NCBI GenBank assembly: GCA_026261815.1
Contig: JAMPIT010000230.1
Location: forward strand, 38,090,501-38,154,500
Length of the DNA stretch: 64,000 nt
Source: Monarcha castaneiventris obscurior
Taxonomy: Eukaryota; Chordata; Aves; Passeriformes; Monarchidae
Reading direction: 5' to 3'
Position 1 is the first letter of the stretch; each line of letters begins with the position of its first letter. The notes under the pieces are model-generated. The model did not search any database. It saw only the letters and a list, made by a program, of their open reading frames with translations, and was not told the DNA's origin. The position numbers were made by a program, and so were the translations under genes. Of the stretch, positions 13,476 to 26,046 are shown in pieces.

Positions 13476-16400
13476 AAAAATAATATACGGAGAAAGGGCA
13501 ACAAAGCAACTCACTCTTTGTTAAGGGACAGAATAGTAATGTTTTATATTCTGGGGAAAAAATGCAAGCATTTAAAATACCATACGGTAGATGAAATGCC
13601 CACAACTTATCATGCAAATAATAAAAAAAAATTGGAGTGAATTTCCCTTTTGTGTGTATTTGGATGTTGTAAGTTCATGTTGCAGTGTATTATAGGAAAA
13701 ATGTCTCTCCAAGAAATTCAACAGCAGTTCTTCCTGTACTTTAGGTCTTCATAATGTGGGCTTTATTTTCTTCCAAAATCCATGATTTGCCTAATAGAGT
13801 CTGCTTTAAACAAAATAAACCTGGTTATGCTATTTAGATATTAATTCACAAGAATGAAAGCGCCTCAGAGTTGCTTATCTAAATCCAATTACTGCTGGTC
13901 AAATTCGTCCCAGTACAAAAGTTCCCAAGATAAAAGCATACATTACCTAAATGCCCAGAAATGCAGACTGTTTTCAGTTGGGTGGATTGTGCTCTGAGCA
14001 ATGCTTGAGGCCTTGAGTGAACTCAAATGCTGGGGATATAATTATTAAGCTCTGAACTCGGAAATTACATGATAACTCCATTGGTTTTTACTAAGCAAGG
14101 AAGAGCTCTGCACACCAGTTACTTGAGTTTCAATTCCAAGCTTCATTTTCTTTTTAAGTATACAAGCAGTAGTTGGAATTGGTAAAAGCTGTATTTTGTA
14201 CTTGCCTGGGCACCCGTTCCCTTGTAGATGAGGATGGCAACACATGTTCAGGACAGAGTTGGGTGAGTGGTGAGAGACTCATCCCATCTGGTCCCACAGA
14301 TACCTTGTGTTACAGGACTAGCTGTGGCCACCCTGGAGGTTGGCTTGAAAGACAGAATATGATGTACCTATCGCAGAGGTTTTTTTTCCCCATAAAAGCA
14401 TGGAAAATCTAAAAAGTTTGAGTGGCCCCCACCAGCCTGGCCTCCTATAAAATCCATTCTTTGATGCAGCAACTGCAGGTCACAGCTGTCACTCAGCCAG
14501 CGTCCTCTCTTGGCCTGTTGCCTGCCAGCAGTGGGGTGGGTGGCACCTGGCTCCTCTGCCTTGAGCCAGTCCTTAGCTGAATCTCACTTGTCTCCTAACC
14601 CTAGCTGTCCACTTGCCTTTCCTGCACCCTAGCTTCCTACAGGCAGGAGGAGAAATGGCTCAAATTCCTTGTGTGCTTTGAGACAGTACATTCTCCTCTG
14701 TTTGGGGTTGGCTGTGGTTAAGGTTCATGCATCTTACAAGGGGTATCACTCACAGCTGAGTGGTTTCCTTCAGGAACTATCTCCATTTTAACAGCAGTTA
14801 TCAAATAACTTCCTGGAAATGATCGCGTTGAGCTTTGTCTGCTGTGTAAGTGCTGATCGACCGCCTGCCTGAAAGCTCTTAAAGTGGTCTGCTTTGATGT
14901 ACATACATTAAGGGCTTATTTTGCATTGTTTGCATCTTTCCTGAGTCTGCTGAGTAGGGTGAAAACGTGGGGGGCAATGGGATGAGGCTCTTGAGAGTGA
15001 TTTTTGACATAGCTCTATAGCCAGGACTAAACAGGGAGATTGTTTCTCTGTGCACAGCTCTGTGGGCTCTTCCATTAGTTCTGTCTTTTGTGTGACATGG
15101 GGTCAGTTGCTGCTGTGGGTGAGTGGAGAGTTTTTAAGTGACCTTTGTAACTTTAATAGTGTATGTCAGATGACTTCAACAGTTTCACCCCATACTGATA
15201 CATACAAGAGAAAGTAGAATTGGTATGGTTGTAAGAAGGTATTTCCACCCCCAGCTGAATGTTTTCTTGGAATGCAAGAGTGGCTGGGCTGGGCCAGATA
15301 GGAATTTGTTTCAGCAGCTGTGGAGGTGCCTTATGTTAAAACAGGGACAACATGCGATGATGCTACTCTGGTATCCTCTCCCAGTTTCTGGTGGTATGTG
15401 ACTTCCAGGGCACAAATGTGTATGTGCTTTTAATTTCATGACAGATTTTCCCTCCTAGATGCTGTCCAATAGCTTTTTGTAGTTATGCCTCTGTGGGACA
15501 TCAGTGTGGGCTGTAGCAATGCGTTGCCCAAGTAACTCTTCATTCTGGAACCTGTGGGTTTTAAACTTTATAATTTTCTGGGTAGTCTTTATATATTATG
15601 AGAAACAATGAAGACAGCTAGTCACTACTTCACTGCGTGGGTTCTTCAATTATGTGGTGAAGTCCTAGTCTGTGCAGTTGCTCCTGACATGGAAGCTCTT
15701 TCAAAATCTGACCACTTGTTTTTAAATGAAAATTCTTACATAAAAAAGAATTAAAAGCATAATTGAATATAAATAATTAGAACGATTTTTAAAAGCACTT
15801 GACGAATTTTATTTGTGGTTACTATGTATTTAGATAACACTTCAGGAAGAGTGGAAATCTTTTGAACAGCTATTTCAGTTCAGATGCTCAATAGACACGT
15901 TCTTGAGGTAGCCATCTCTCAGATTCATTACGTCTATTTCCTTGGACAGAGTGATGCAGTAGGTTATCCTTAAGGATACAGCTATTATTTTGAAGGGTTG
16001 TTAATATGGTATTGAGGTGAACTCAATTCTACAGCCATCCTTTTATGACCAGAATTTTTGATTCGATATCTTTGAAAGAATATTTCCATGAACTGTACTT
16101 AGGAGAAAATTAAACAGTGCTCACATTTTCTCATGAAAAGTAGACCATGCCTTTTATTTTTTTAACATTAATTTTATTAGTAGTTTGTAGAACACAGGTA
16201 TGCAGGCTGTGCATTACGAATTTTGTAATAATTTCCATTTAAATATAAGAAAACAAGAGGTCAGTTCTTGTGATGTATTTTATCCCTACTTTTGTGAGCA
16301 TTCCCATTGAAGGATACATTTTTTGTAGTTCTGGGTGAATCTAATTGTGATTAAAGGTGAAACAAACAGAAAGCCAAACAACTTTGGAGATGAGACATAG

Positions 16401-18090
16401 CTTAATATCACTCTTCACACATGAGAGAAAGAAATATGACTGCATTTGTAGGAACAAAATACCTTCCTGATTTCACGCAGCACACAAACTAACATTCTTC
16501 ATCAGAACTGATGTTCTGATTACTGTAGAATAATTACTTGAAATATTTAGTAAAACAGTGTCCAAATTAATTCCAATTACTTTCTTGTGGTAGCACTCAG
16601 GGTTTATAGCAGTAGATAAAATCGCCGACATATGGCTAATTGCCTATAACAGTGTTTGTTATTGTGGTGCCTCTTACCACTCTGATGTCTGTTTTTGCAA
16701 ACGTGAAGGTGTGCACGTAACTTTGAATGTGGGGGGAAGTGTTTCCTGAGCTGAAAGGAATTCTGTGAGTAAAACCTCTAGTGTAACTAAGTGTTTGCAG
16801 GATTGCAGTACGCAGCAAATAACTCTGTGAAATCTGTAGTAAAAGCAGTGGAACCACAAATGCCTGTCTCTGCTGGCAAGAAATGTAAACTTTTAGCTCT
16901 CACATGACTTGGATGAAACAACATATCAATTCATTAGGAGTGGCTGGACTGAAATGGAGGCTGGGTGTTAGTTTTTGTTGGCGTTTAGGAAGTTTAGGTA
17001 GGGGTTGTGTTTTATTTGAGGTTGTTGTGGGTTAGCCACTGATTTTTGTTGGATTCTTTTCCCATATATTTCTCAGAAGCCTGTTACTGTACAAGACAGG
17101 CATATTTTTGCATGTTTTTCATGTATTTGATATTAAATCTAAATAAATCAAATAAATGAAGATGCACCACATGGGCCAAATTTCCTAGTGGGTAGGTTGA
17201 CCCACTGAAAAGCCATAAATCACTGAATTGAATTTGGCTTTGCCTTCTCAAGACGTGCTCTAATAGCTTAGAGGCCAAAGTCAACTTCAGGTACTACCAT
17301 GAAGAATTATAAAATTAAGTGGAACATAAGTGAGTATAAAGGCCTCAGTTCTGGAAACACCTGAGGTTAGAAAAGCATGTGATCTCATGGTTAACATTAA
17401 ATCTGTTATGTATTTGGTTGGAGTGGAGCCAGCTGTGGCAGAATAAATTCTCAACTACCTGCCCATATGCCCATCACAGTGCAGTGAACAATGGATTGTG
17501 CCTGCCTGCAGAGCCCAAAATCTTTCTGGTCTACAGAGTCAGCAAAAAAAAAGGGGTGGAGAGACGTGAAGGGGAGGAAGGCTTGTATGACTTTTTTTGG
17601 TTCCTAAAAGCTGAATTGGGTCTTGACTTAGTTTACACAAATTGTTAATGCCCTTAGGTCCCTTTTTCCTCCTCCCGGCTGGTTTCAAACTGAAACAAAT
17701 GAACTAAAACATGCTTTTTCCTCCCCAGATGAAAGTCAAATGGAAACAAATGCTTTTGCGGGTTCTTAGGGAAAGGAAAAACAGTGAAATGGAAAGTCTC
17801 ACTTCACGAAAGCAGAGTAAAGAGAGAGGGAGAGACAGTGCCCTTTATCTTAAGCTGAGTGGCTACATGTCACTCACAGTATGGAAACTTCAGCTGAGAA
17901 CTTTCTGTCAGGCACAAAATTGCCTCAAATTTTTTGCTGGTATGAAAGAGTATGTTTAGGTGGGCTATTCCCAGACTTTCCCATTGGTGCTAGTCCCCTT
18001 CATGAGGTATTTAAATGTTTTCTGGGTCCTAGACTGAAACCCAAGAGTCCTGTTTTACACGGTTGTGGTACCATTCCCTCTTCGTCTCCC

Positions 18091-18170
18091 TGTTTTTCTG
18101 GGTTTTTGGTTTTGTTTTTGGGTCTTTTTGGGAGTGTGTGTGTTGTTTTTTTTTTTCTTTTTTATTTTTG
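18091..18170. repeat. T/G-rich low-complexity tract
   Basis: A run of T blocks split by GGG and GTGTGTGTG, then long T runs to about 18169. The open stretches in this interval, translating to runs of F, L and V one way and K and Q the other, are artefacts of the base bias. Confidence 0.8.
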
Positions 18171-19988
18171 ACTGATTTCTTGAGTGTGTTTACAGGCCCA
18201 CAGGACAGAGAAGAGTGTGGCCTTCCTCCTGAGGCAGAGAAGGGAATAGCAGCAAGGTTTTCCACATCCTGGTTTCTGGATTTCAAGTAGAAGTCACTAA
18301 CACCAAATCTATATTGCTGTTAAGAAAGATTAAGCAAATAAGCATTTGTTTACCATACATTTCAATGGTTTATAATTGATGTTGGTTATTTTCCATGAGT
18401 GTTGCTTTGCAACAAGAAGATATAATTTTATTGAATCTTTCATAGTAATATGTCCTTTGTGGATGTAGAAACGTGTTTCATTTAAAAGTCCTCCAAATGA
18501 AAGCCCAATATATCAGAGTATCAATAACGCTTTTTAAAAAAATGTGGGAAAGGACTTTTTAAGGAAAGTTCTCTTCAACAAAGACCAAGATGTATCAGTG
18601 TTTTGAGAAATAAAATTATTTTACTTATGCTTCTGATGTCTTATGTTCATTCATAAATGCCATCTTCTGTGATCTTCTACCAGGATTTTGTGATACTTAC
18701 TATTAAGTCTGCATTTTTAGTCTTAACCTCTGTGAGGTAAACACAGATACCTATTTTATGGTCTAGTTGTTGAATATAACAAGTTGTAGCTGCCCGAATT
18801 CCCTCTTCACCATGCTTAGTCTATCAAATTGCAGTGCAGTGCCATGCTATCTATGGGAGGTGATATAAATTCAAATGAGTGTTAACATTCATCTTGGAAA
18901 GAGCTGGGAGATGCACACAAACCTCAAAGGCTCTGTTTATCCGAACTAGATAGAGTGCATATACATAGACACGGATGCACACATGAGCACAGCTGTGCAT
19001 GCATGCGTATAAAAAATCACCATATTTCCTGCATTTTCGTTAATCCTGAAGGAATGTGGTCCATCTGTAGTTAAACTAAACAAGCTTTTAAAAAATTACT
19101 TTAGTCAAAGAAACCTCTTTACTCGTGTCAGTGTTCTAAAATCCTTACTATGATTGGCATTTGTGCTGGCAGTGCATGGACCAGAGATGGACAGGATGTG
19201 GCAAGTGCTCTTCAGGAGAACTCTAAAGGTGTTTGAACATAAGGAACCTCTCCAGGATATCAGATGAACATTTTTCAAGAGCTCCAGACCTCTTCCTGGG
19301 ATATGTGTTACATGCATGCAAAAATCACTATGTGCTTTACTAAAATATAGTAACTTGTACCTCTGATTTTTGTTTTCTCCATAGGTATGGGAAAATTGTA
19401 TCCACAAAGGCAATTCTTGACAAAAACACAAATCAGTGCAAAGGTACGTGCAAAGTGTCCACCCTGTGAGTTCATTATCAGTTTGAATGATTGACTGGTG
19501 GCTTGACTGCCAAAGCTTTGGCTCCAACTGTGCAATCAACATAATGCACAGTATATTACAAACATATTTAATAATGCCAAAGCTTTGAGTTGTGCTTCCA
19601 GGAACATTGCTCATTAATTTTTTTCATTAACAAACAAAATGAAAATCACAAATCAGAACAAGTATCAAATTGCTTCGGCAGAAGAGTAAATTACCTTCTA
19701 ACCACATAGTGCTGTCTGATTTGAATGATATCATCAGTGATGCAAATTGATTTCCTATATAAAACTGAGAAACCTTTGGGAAAAGTTTCCCAAGAAAAAC
19801 CTGGTCTAATTTTTATATTTTTGTGAAGTCTTGGCCTATGCTAATGGAAGAAGAAAATATTTTTTATGACACAAATAGATCTACAAGTTGCAATACCAAG
19901 ATATAAAAATAATTCCTCTTCCAGTTTTATGTTCCTAATTTTTCTGCTAATGTATGAAAATATTTTTAAATGAAATATAGCATGTTTT

Positions 19989-20010
19989 GTGTGTGTGTGT
20001 GTGTGTGTGT
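19989..20010 (+). repeat. (GT)11 microsatellite
   Basis: Eleven uninterrupted GT dinucleotides, 22 bases, lie in AT-rich unique sequence. A tract of this length is often length-polymorphic in vertebrates. Confidence 0.97.
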
Positions 20011-21157
20011 AGCTATATTTGCCGAGAAAAATATTGACTAACATGTGTAGTAGTATTTCAGGACTAGAATTGTTACTCATTTATGAGTCTGCAGTGTCAC
20101 TGAGTCTGTGGGGGGGAAGTTGTGCTTTAAAATGATTCTGCAGCTTTCCGCTAGTGGTGTACACAATCCTTTTGGAGTAATAAGACCTATTAGAGTAGGT
20201 TCTGTCGAAAGGAAGAACATTTCTATATGTTTTGATATGTGTTAGTAAAAAGAAAAGGCATTGCAGTTCTGGACTATCTTGTGAATAGCCAGATATGAGG
20301 TGAAGAGAAGCAGCAGAGAAGCCTTCTGGGGAAATCATGAGATGGGGGCAAAATCCTGCCACCTGTACCAAATATGTTTTTGAATTTTGTACAAGTATGT
20401 GACTTTATCTATTGTCTGCCAGAAACAGCATTAATTAGCTACTCAGGAGAAAAGCAAGTTGGAAGACTGCAGTTCTGGTCTTAGAAAACTCTACCAACCC
20501 AATTGGTCATGGGCCATTGTCATAAGGTGCTCTGCCGTGCATTTATTTTTGTCTGAATGTGCATTTTATTTCCTTGGGGCACTCTTCTGGCAGAATTCTG
20601 ATAACATCACTCTGTATTTCTTTGAATATCACACCAGGAACAAGATCTCATTGTGCTTGGGGTTTGGTGGTTTTTTTTGCTTTATTTCGGATTGCATTAT
20701 GAAGGAATACCCTTGTGAGCAGAACTTCCTTTGCTCCCATTGCCAGTGGTAAACAAGGAAAGGAGTGGATCTGTTTGTGAAACACAAAATGTGAAGAGGA
20801 AATATTGTAAAGAATATGAATGGTAGAATTTTGAGAAAGAAAAACATCTGGGTTTGATGTTCTTTCTATTATAGTTAGCTTTAAGATTATTTTAATAGGA
20901 GCTATATAACAATGAGTTGGAATTTTCTGAAATTTTGCTTTCATGCTGTTGTATTGCACTGTAGGGCAGAGATATCTATTTGTATTTTCAAAGATGGATC
21001 TTTATGACATAAGTGATGCCATTAAAAGATCATAAACATAATTGGATTTATTAACAGTATGCTTTATGGCATAAAAAGAATAGATGTTTTACTGCTTTAA
21101 ATGCTGGGTATAATTTCCTTTCTCTTCAGTAAGGCTGCTAAAAAAACGAAAAAGCTT

Positions 21158-22485
21158 CCCAGGAATCAGAAGTGGAAGGGACCTGAAGAGGTCAGGACCT
21201 GCCTTGGGGCAGGATCAGCTCTAACCCAGTGCTGAGGGGTATTGCTGTAACCTTCGCTCAAAGGCCTCCAGTGGTGGAGATTCCTTGAGCTCCTGAGGCA
21301 ATCTGCGGTAACACTTCCTCTTCTCACTGTAATGAAGCATTTCCTAATGTCTAACCCAAATCTCTCTTGATGCAATTTAAGTCTATTGCTTCTTTTCTTA
21401 TCCCCAGTGGACACGTAGACCAGTGTGTTCCTTTCCTTTTTCCAGCAAACATATGTATTTGAAGACTGATCTGCATCTGCCTTGTCTTTTCCTTAGACTA
21501 AACACTAGTCCTTTAACTTTTTCCTTAACGGCAATTTGTTTTAAATTTCTGAATATATTGGAATTTGCTGGTCTCTCTCTAATCAGCTCACTCCTTACTT
21601 GAAGAACTTGGAATTAGGCATAGGATTTTTAGCTGGGCTAAATTCTATCATTTTAAATAGTACAGAGCGGTTTCATTTGTCTTCTGTGTGATCACTCCTC
21701 TTTGTTGATGCATACATATAAATAACAGTGTATTTAAAACATAGATGCATCTCTGAGGCACAGGGTGTTGCATGAGAAAAATGGTGCTGGTTTCTGCTGA
21801 GAGATTCTGTGCAGCCCCTGGTTCTGTTACTCTCTTCCAGTGCTGCTGCCAGCCAGGCATTGCTTATTGTGTGCTCTGCTCTGGGTTGTTGATTATTCCC
21901 TCCTAGAGCTAGAACTTTTCATTTGTCTGTATTGAATTTTATCCTTTTTTTTTCCTGGATACTCTCTAATTTACTAAGATTTGAGTATAATCGTAAGCCT
22001 CCAGAGTGCTTGCAGCATTTACCTCTTTAGTATCCTCTTCACAGTTAATAAATGGTTTCTCTAATACACTGGACAAGATAATGTGGAAAAGAGTGAATAA
22101 TAACAGTCCTGGGGAAGACTTTTGAGGAAACCCTCTCAGTACACCAGGTAGTGCAATACTGAGCCTTTGAGAACTTCTTCTTTAAATTGGATCTGCTAAT
22201 CAGTTTGACACCTACTTCACAGCATTTTCAGCTAGACCTTTTTTCTACTATCTGCTCAAGTTATGAAAGAGAAGCAAGTTTAACTAAAATACATGATACT
22301 GAGCTAGTTATAAGACTGATTATATACCGGTTTACGTACTGGTTTAGACAAAATTACGACATTTTTTAGTCTGTCTGAATCCATGCTGCATAGGACTAAT
22401 CACCACCTTTGAAGGTCTGTGAATGGATTCATACAACTGTTTGCATCAAGATTTTTCCAGAAGTTGAAACTGCCTCTAACATAGT
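21158..22485 (-). mobile_element. Ancient CR1 LINE, about 1.3 kb 3' portion
   Basis: The left end matches an antisense CR1 3' end (CAGAAGTGGAAGGGACCTGA). It is followed by ORF2 C-terminal remnants and then the landmarks of the old archosaur/turtle CR1 type: a 'tttaagtctattgcttctt' block, TTCATTTGTCTGTATTGAAT near 21919, an 'ctaatttactaagatttgag' block near 21969, a 'cctggggaagac' block near 22109 and a 'tgaatccatgctgcatagga' block near 22377. All are in consensus order and orientation. Divergence is high, with a poorly matching interval around 22.18-22.37 kb. It is non-functional and 5'-truncated inside ORF2. Confidence 0.9.
21251..21400 (-). pseudogene. CR1 ORF2 C-terminal remnant, frameshifted
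   Basis: On the minus strand one frame reads NRLKLHQERFGLDIRKCF. A second frame, a little downstream at about 21251-21310, reads LPQELKESPPLEAFERR. Both match consecutive pieces of the conserved C-terminus of avian CR1 ORF2, which encodes the endonuclease/reverse-transcriptase polyprotein: an LKL-Q-RF-LDIR--F stretch, then LP-EV-ESPSLE-FK. The two pieces sit in different frames, so at least one frameshift lies between them. This is the tail past the reverse-transcriptase domain, so no catalytic residues are present. Confidence 0.85.
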
Positions 22486-22506
22486 GGAGTCTACATCTAT
22501 TCCCTA

Positions 22507-22609
22507 GAAAAACCCCACAAAAAACAACAAACAACAACAACCACCAACAAACCCCTCACAACACAATCCCCTTACCCCCAAACCCAAAAAAAACCCCAAA
22601 CCAAACCCA
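22507..22609. repeat. G-free A/C-rich tract; minus strand can form a G-quadruplex
   Basis: About 100 bases contain only A and C with very few T and no G on the plus strand. C runs at 22568-22571, 22575-22579, 22583-22585 and 22594-22597 give four G runs on the minus strand, with loops of 8, 3 and 3 nt. It lies directly beyond the 5' break of the antisense CR1, so its position could reflect the insertion or a separate low-complexity origin. Confidence 0.85.
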
Positions 22610-23411
22610 GTATTCAAACAGCAAACAGGAAAAAGCCATGCTATTTGTTTGCTCCTTTCCTGTGTTTTGAGTGTCACTTTCTGCCAAGTATGAGATTATC
22701 TTGTTAAATGAACACATCATCCTGTGATGTGTACCCAATGAAGTAGGGTGGATTAAATTCAAGGAGATGATAGAAATTATCACATGATTAGTGATTTCAG
22801 AATTTATTTCAGTGTCATTTGTGTGTTGGCCAAGGTACAGGGTAAAGCTTAAAGTAGTAATATTTAATTTAGTGAGGAAATTATTTCAAAACCTCCATGT
22901 AACAGCAGATCTGGTAAAATAGGTTACTTCTTAGCAAGAAATGTTTGGTTTCCTCTTGGAAAAATGCAGAAAACACCTGGCAATGTACTTTAAACCATTC
23001 GCCAGTATTCCTCAGATTTTTAAAGAGATACCCACAACATTCCTGTCATGATAAGGAGCAGTGTTATCTAAGGATTTCTCCCTGGTATGAATTAAGCATT
23101 TGGGTCTAAAGTAATCGTATGGGCTGCAAGGGAGTTCACTAGGGACACTTTTTGACATAACCTCTCATTTTCAGATTGCTCTTTGTTGGTGGCGTAACTG
23201 CTAAGTGAGGGAGAGGAGAAGTAACAATCACCCTGTAATAGAACAATATGTAAAACAAAATAAGCACAGTCATGACAACATGGCCAGAAATCTCTGAACA
23301 AAGCAAAGAACAAATACTTGTGGAGAATAATGAAAAACAGACACATGATTCATTCAGATGTTCAAACACAAACCCCCTAATGAACAAGTTGGAGAGTTTT
23401 GGCTGCTTTTG

Positions 23412-23449
23412 CTTTTTCCCTTTCCCTCCCCTCTCTCCCTCTTCCCCTT
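23412..23449 (+). repeat. 38-nt pure polypyrimidine tract
   Basis: An unbroken C/T run of 38 bases lies between G at 23411 and G at 23450. Such homopurine-homopyrimidine DNA can adopt triplex (H-DNA) structures in vitro. It could also be taken for a splice polypyrimidine tract, but the following sequence does not give an AG followed by a convincing exon. Confidence 0.85.
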
Positions 23450-25125
23450 GCACATTTCCCTTCTGGGCCTACTGTATTTGCTAATTTAAAAAGTAGGGGA
23501 AATGAAATAAAAGAAACCATTCAAGAGAAGCGTTAATCTGAAACGTGTAGACTCTTCTCTTTCCAGCCCTCGCCGCCCACCCTCTCCAGCCTGGCTTGCC
23601 TTTGATAGACCTACGTGCTCAGAGCTGAGGGAATGAGTAATGGTTGTTTCACAGTACAGTTTCCATACCTCATAGCAATGGAATACAGAACAGTTAATCT
23701 GCCAAATACACAAGCCCATTTCTTAGAGTATGAATTACTGTCATCTGTGTCTGCCCTTGCAGACACTGTAATTGCATGCATGCAGATTTGCTTCCTGGTT
23801 TAATCAGGGGCTTGCATGATTTTGAGTATTTTGCTAGAAGATGGGCACAGGAGAATGAATGAAAGTCAGAAATCCCACCTGTAGGAATTATTTTTTTTTA
23901 ATAAATAAAATCTATGAATCACGGTAATTTGTAGGAGACAAACACTTTGGTGGTATATTCTTCATCTTATGTACACTTTTTCAAACCATAGGTGACTGGA
24001 TTTGTGGAATAGCAGTGTTTGTCTTAGGAGAGAAGTGTGCCTAACATGACGAGGGGAGAGAAAGTGACTGTTTATAATTTTAATATTTCATTATGACATT
24101 TTTCTTGTTGAGAAACGTTAGCAATGATCTATTTCTTTTTAAAATATGAAAACTGGGGATGCAGATAATGCACTCATTAGGATTGTGGTGGGTTTATGGT
24201 AAAAAAAAAATGCCATTACTCATCTTTGTTAACCCACCATATATCACATACAATTTTATTTCTCCAGTTGCCTTGCTGTTTTTAGACCAGGACTTAAAAT
24301 TTACCATGACCTATTTTATAAATTGAGAGTTTATTTGTGTAACAAAAGTGGAATAACTGGAGGCTTACTATAAATGCTAGAGATAATTGGAATGGCATGA
24401 TAAAGTGGTGTTTCATATCTCCCAAAAGGAGTCTGTCCTGCCTTGTGTCAATGTTGCTACTCATCTGCTTAAGTTCACCAGCATCCCTAAATACTCTAAT
24501 GCATTGGAGCTTAATGAGCTGGAGGCTTCTGCTCTGGTGTTCTGATAAACAAAGCTTATAACCATACAGTAGATATACCTTGGTATGTATGTTAGATAAA
24601 ATACTTTCAAAACATCAAATTTAACAAAGTATTTTCTGCACATATTCTATGAAGAGTGAAGGTTATTTGTGGTTATATGAAATTATGCATTTTTACTTTA
24701 TATTTTTTAATTCATATTCTTATATTTAAGATGGCCCAATTTGGTTGTGACTAGCAATGTGAAGCAAGTCTATGTAAAATAATAAGCTGGTGGGAAGGAG
24801 CTAAGCTACATAGAAAGCTATTTAGTTAATAAATTTTATTTATTGGGAATAAGCTCAAATTACAATAACTGTGCTGTGTAATTTATGATTCTCAGAATTG
24901 CCATTTTGAAAGGGAAAAAAATCCAGACAAGTAGGTCTGTGCCTGATCACAGACTGTAAACTGTTCACACTAGGAGGGCAGGCACAGTGTGCTTCAAGGG
25001 GAAATGGATCTTGTAGAAAGTAAATAATTTGTAAAACAGACTTATTTAAGTTTGAAACTCTAGACTTGTGTAGCTAATAAATCAGTCCTGTTTTCGATGC
25101 CAGAGTAGCAATAGATGTGCTGGGT

Positions 25126-25184
25126 TTTTGTGCATTAGTTTTGTTTGTTTGTATTTATTTTTTTTATTATTTTTTCCTTTTTGA
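25126..25184. repeat. T-rich low-complexity tract
   Basis: Runs of T broken by G and A (TTTGTTTGTTTG, then TTTATTTTTTTTATTATTTT). Simple low-complexity DNA. Confidence 0.7.
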
Positions 25185-26028
25185 TCCACTCCAAAGCATT
25201 ATGTAATCAGTGGCATAATAGTTCTCAAGTCATTAAAAGTGTAGCAATATGGAATATTTTAGTTCAGCAGGTTTTCTGAGAGTGAGGCATTTGTGAAAGC
25301 CAGGCATGTGCTGAGTGTGGGCCAGGCGCTCAGCAAGTTTTGTCTGTGGCTCTGCTGATCCATCTCACTGCTGCCCTGTAGCAGCCACAACTGGTCTGCT
25401 CCTTCTGTTCCTGGGTCTCCTGAACTGAGTGCACAAACTATGCTGAGTGGTACTACTTTTCTTTAGCAAGCCAGCTAATAAAGCCAAATCTCCAGAGCTA
25501 GAAGGACAAAGTCTTCAACCGTGTCAATGAGTCCCCCACTTTGAAACAGTTGAAAGGAAAAAAGCAATGCTATGTGTTTTGATAAGCTACATTAAAGAGC
25601 ACAAGGCTAGTTGTTTAAAGTTTGTAAATATTTGGAGGTTTTTTATTCTGTTTTCTGGGTTTTTTTTAAACTTCAGTGTTTTTTTACTTTCACTACTGTG
25701 GTTTTTATAAGTAAAGGTTGAAATAATATTTTTTTCTGTTTAAATTAAAAAGTGATATTACTGTGGAACCACGTGAGACCAAGAGTCAAGTCTTAAGAAA
25801 AAATACCTAAATGAGATACTAAACACCATGATGGCAGGCATACATCAAAATGAAGTGAGCTGCCAGTAAAAAAACATGAGGTTGTTCACTCACGAATGAA
25901 GTGTAAATTCACACCCTAGCTTAGCAAATGAAAGCTTGTTTGATCTCTGGGCTCATGAGCTATGATGCTCTGTAAATCTGACTTCTTTAAGAAGTTACCA
26001 GAAACTATATGGGAGGTGGGAAAGCTGC

Positions 26029-26046
26029 ATATATATATATATATAT
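26029..26046. repeat. (AT)9 microsatellite
   Basis: Nine uninterrupted AT dinucleotides in AT-rich unique sequence. Confidence 0.95.

Larger units (their letters stand above)
13186..21157. other. Unique non-coding stretch with low-complexity tracts
   Basis: No gene is recognised in about 8 kb. Local features are T-rich tracts near 13.38-13.48 and 18.09-18.17 kb, a (GT)11 run at 19989 and a more GC-rich block at about 14.25-14.70 kb that matches no family I know. The longest open stretch is 169 codons on the minus strand (19105-19614). It has no recognisable domain, has an amino-acid mix like translated non-coding DNA, and is judged a chance frame. Confidence 0.55.

Noticed and set aside
14380..14460. 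TATA-like words (CATAAAAGC, CCTATAAAAT) beside a GC-richer block
   Set aside because: No downstream initiator, exon or open frame follows, and such words are frequent in AT-rich DNA.
19105..19614. 169-codon open stretch, minus strand
   Set aside because: Same reasoning: no family resemblance, a second frame overlaps it on the same strand, and no promoter or splice context supports it.
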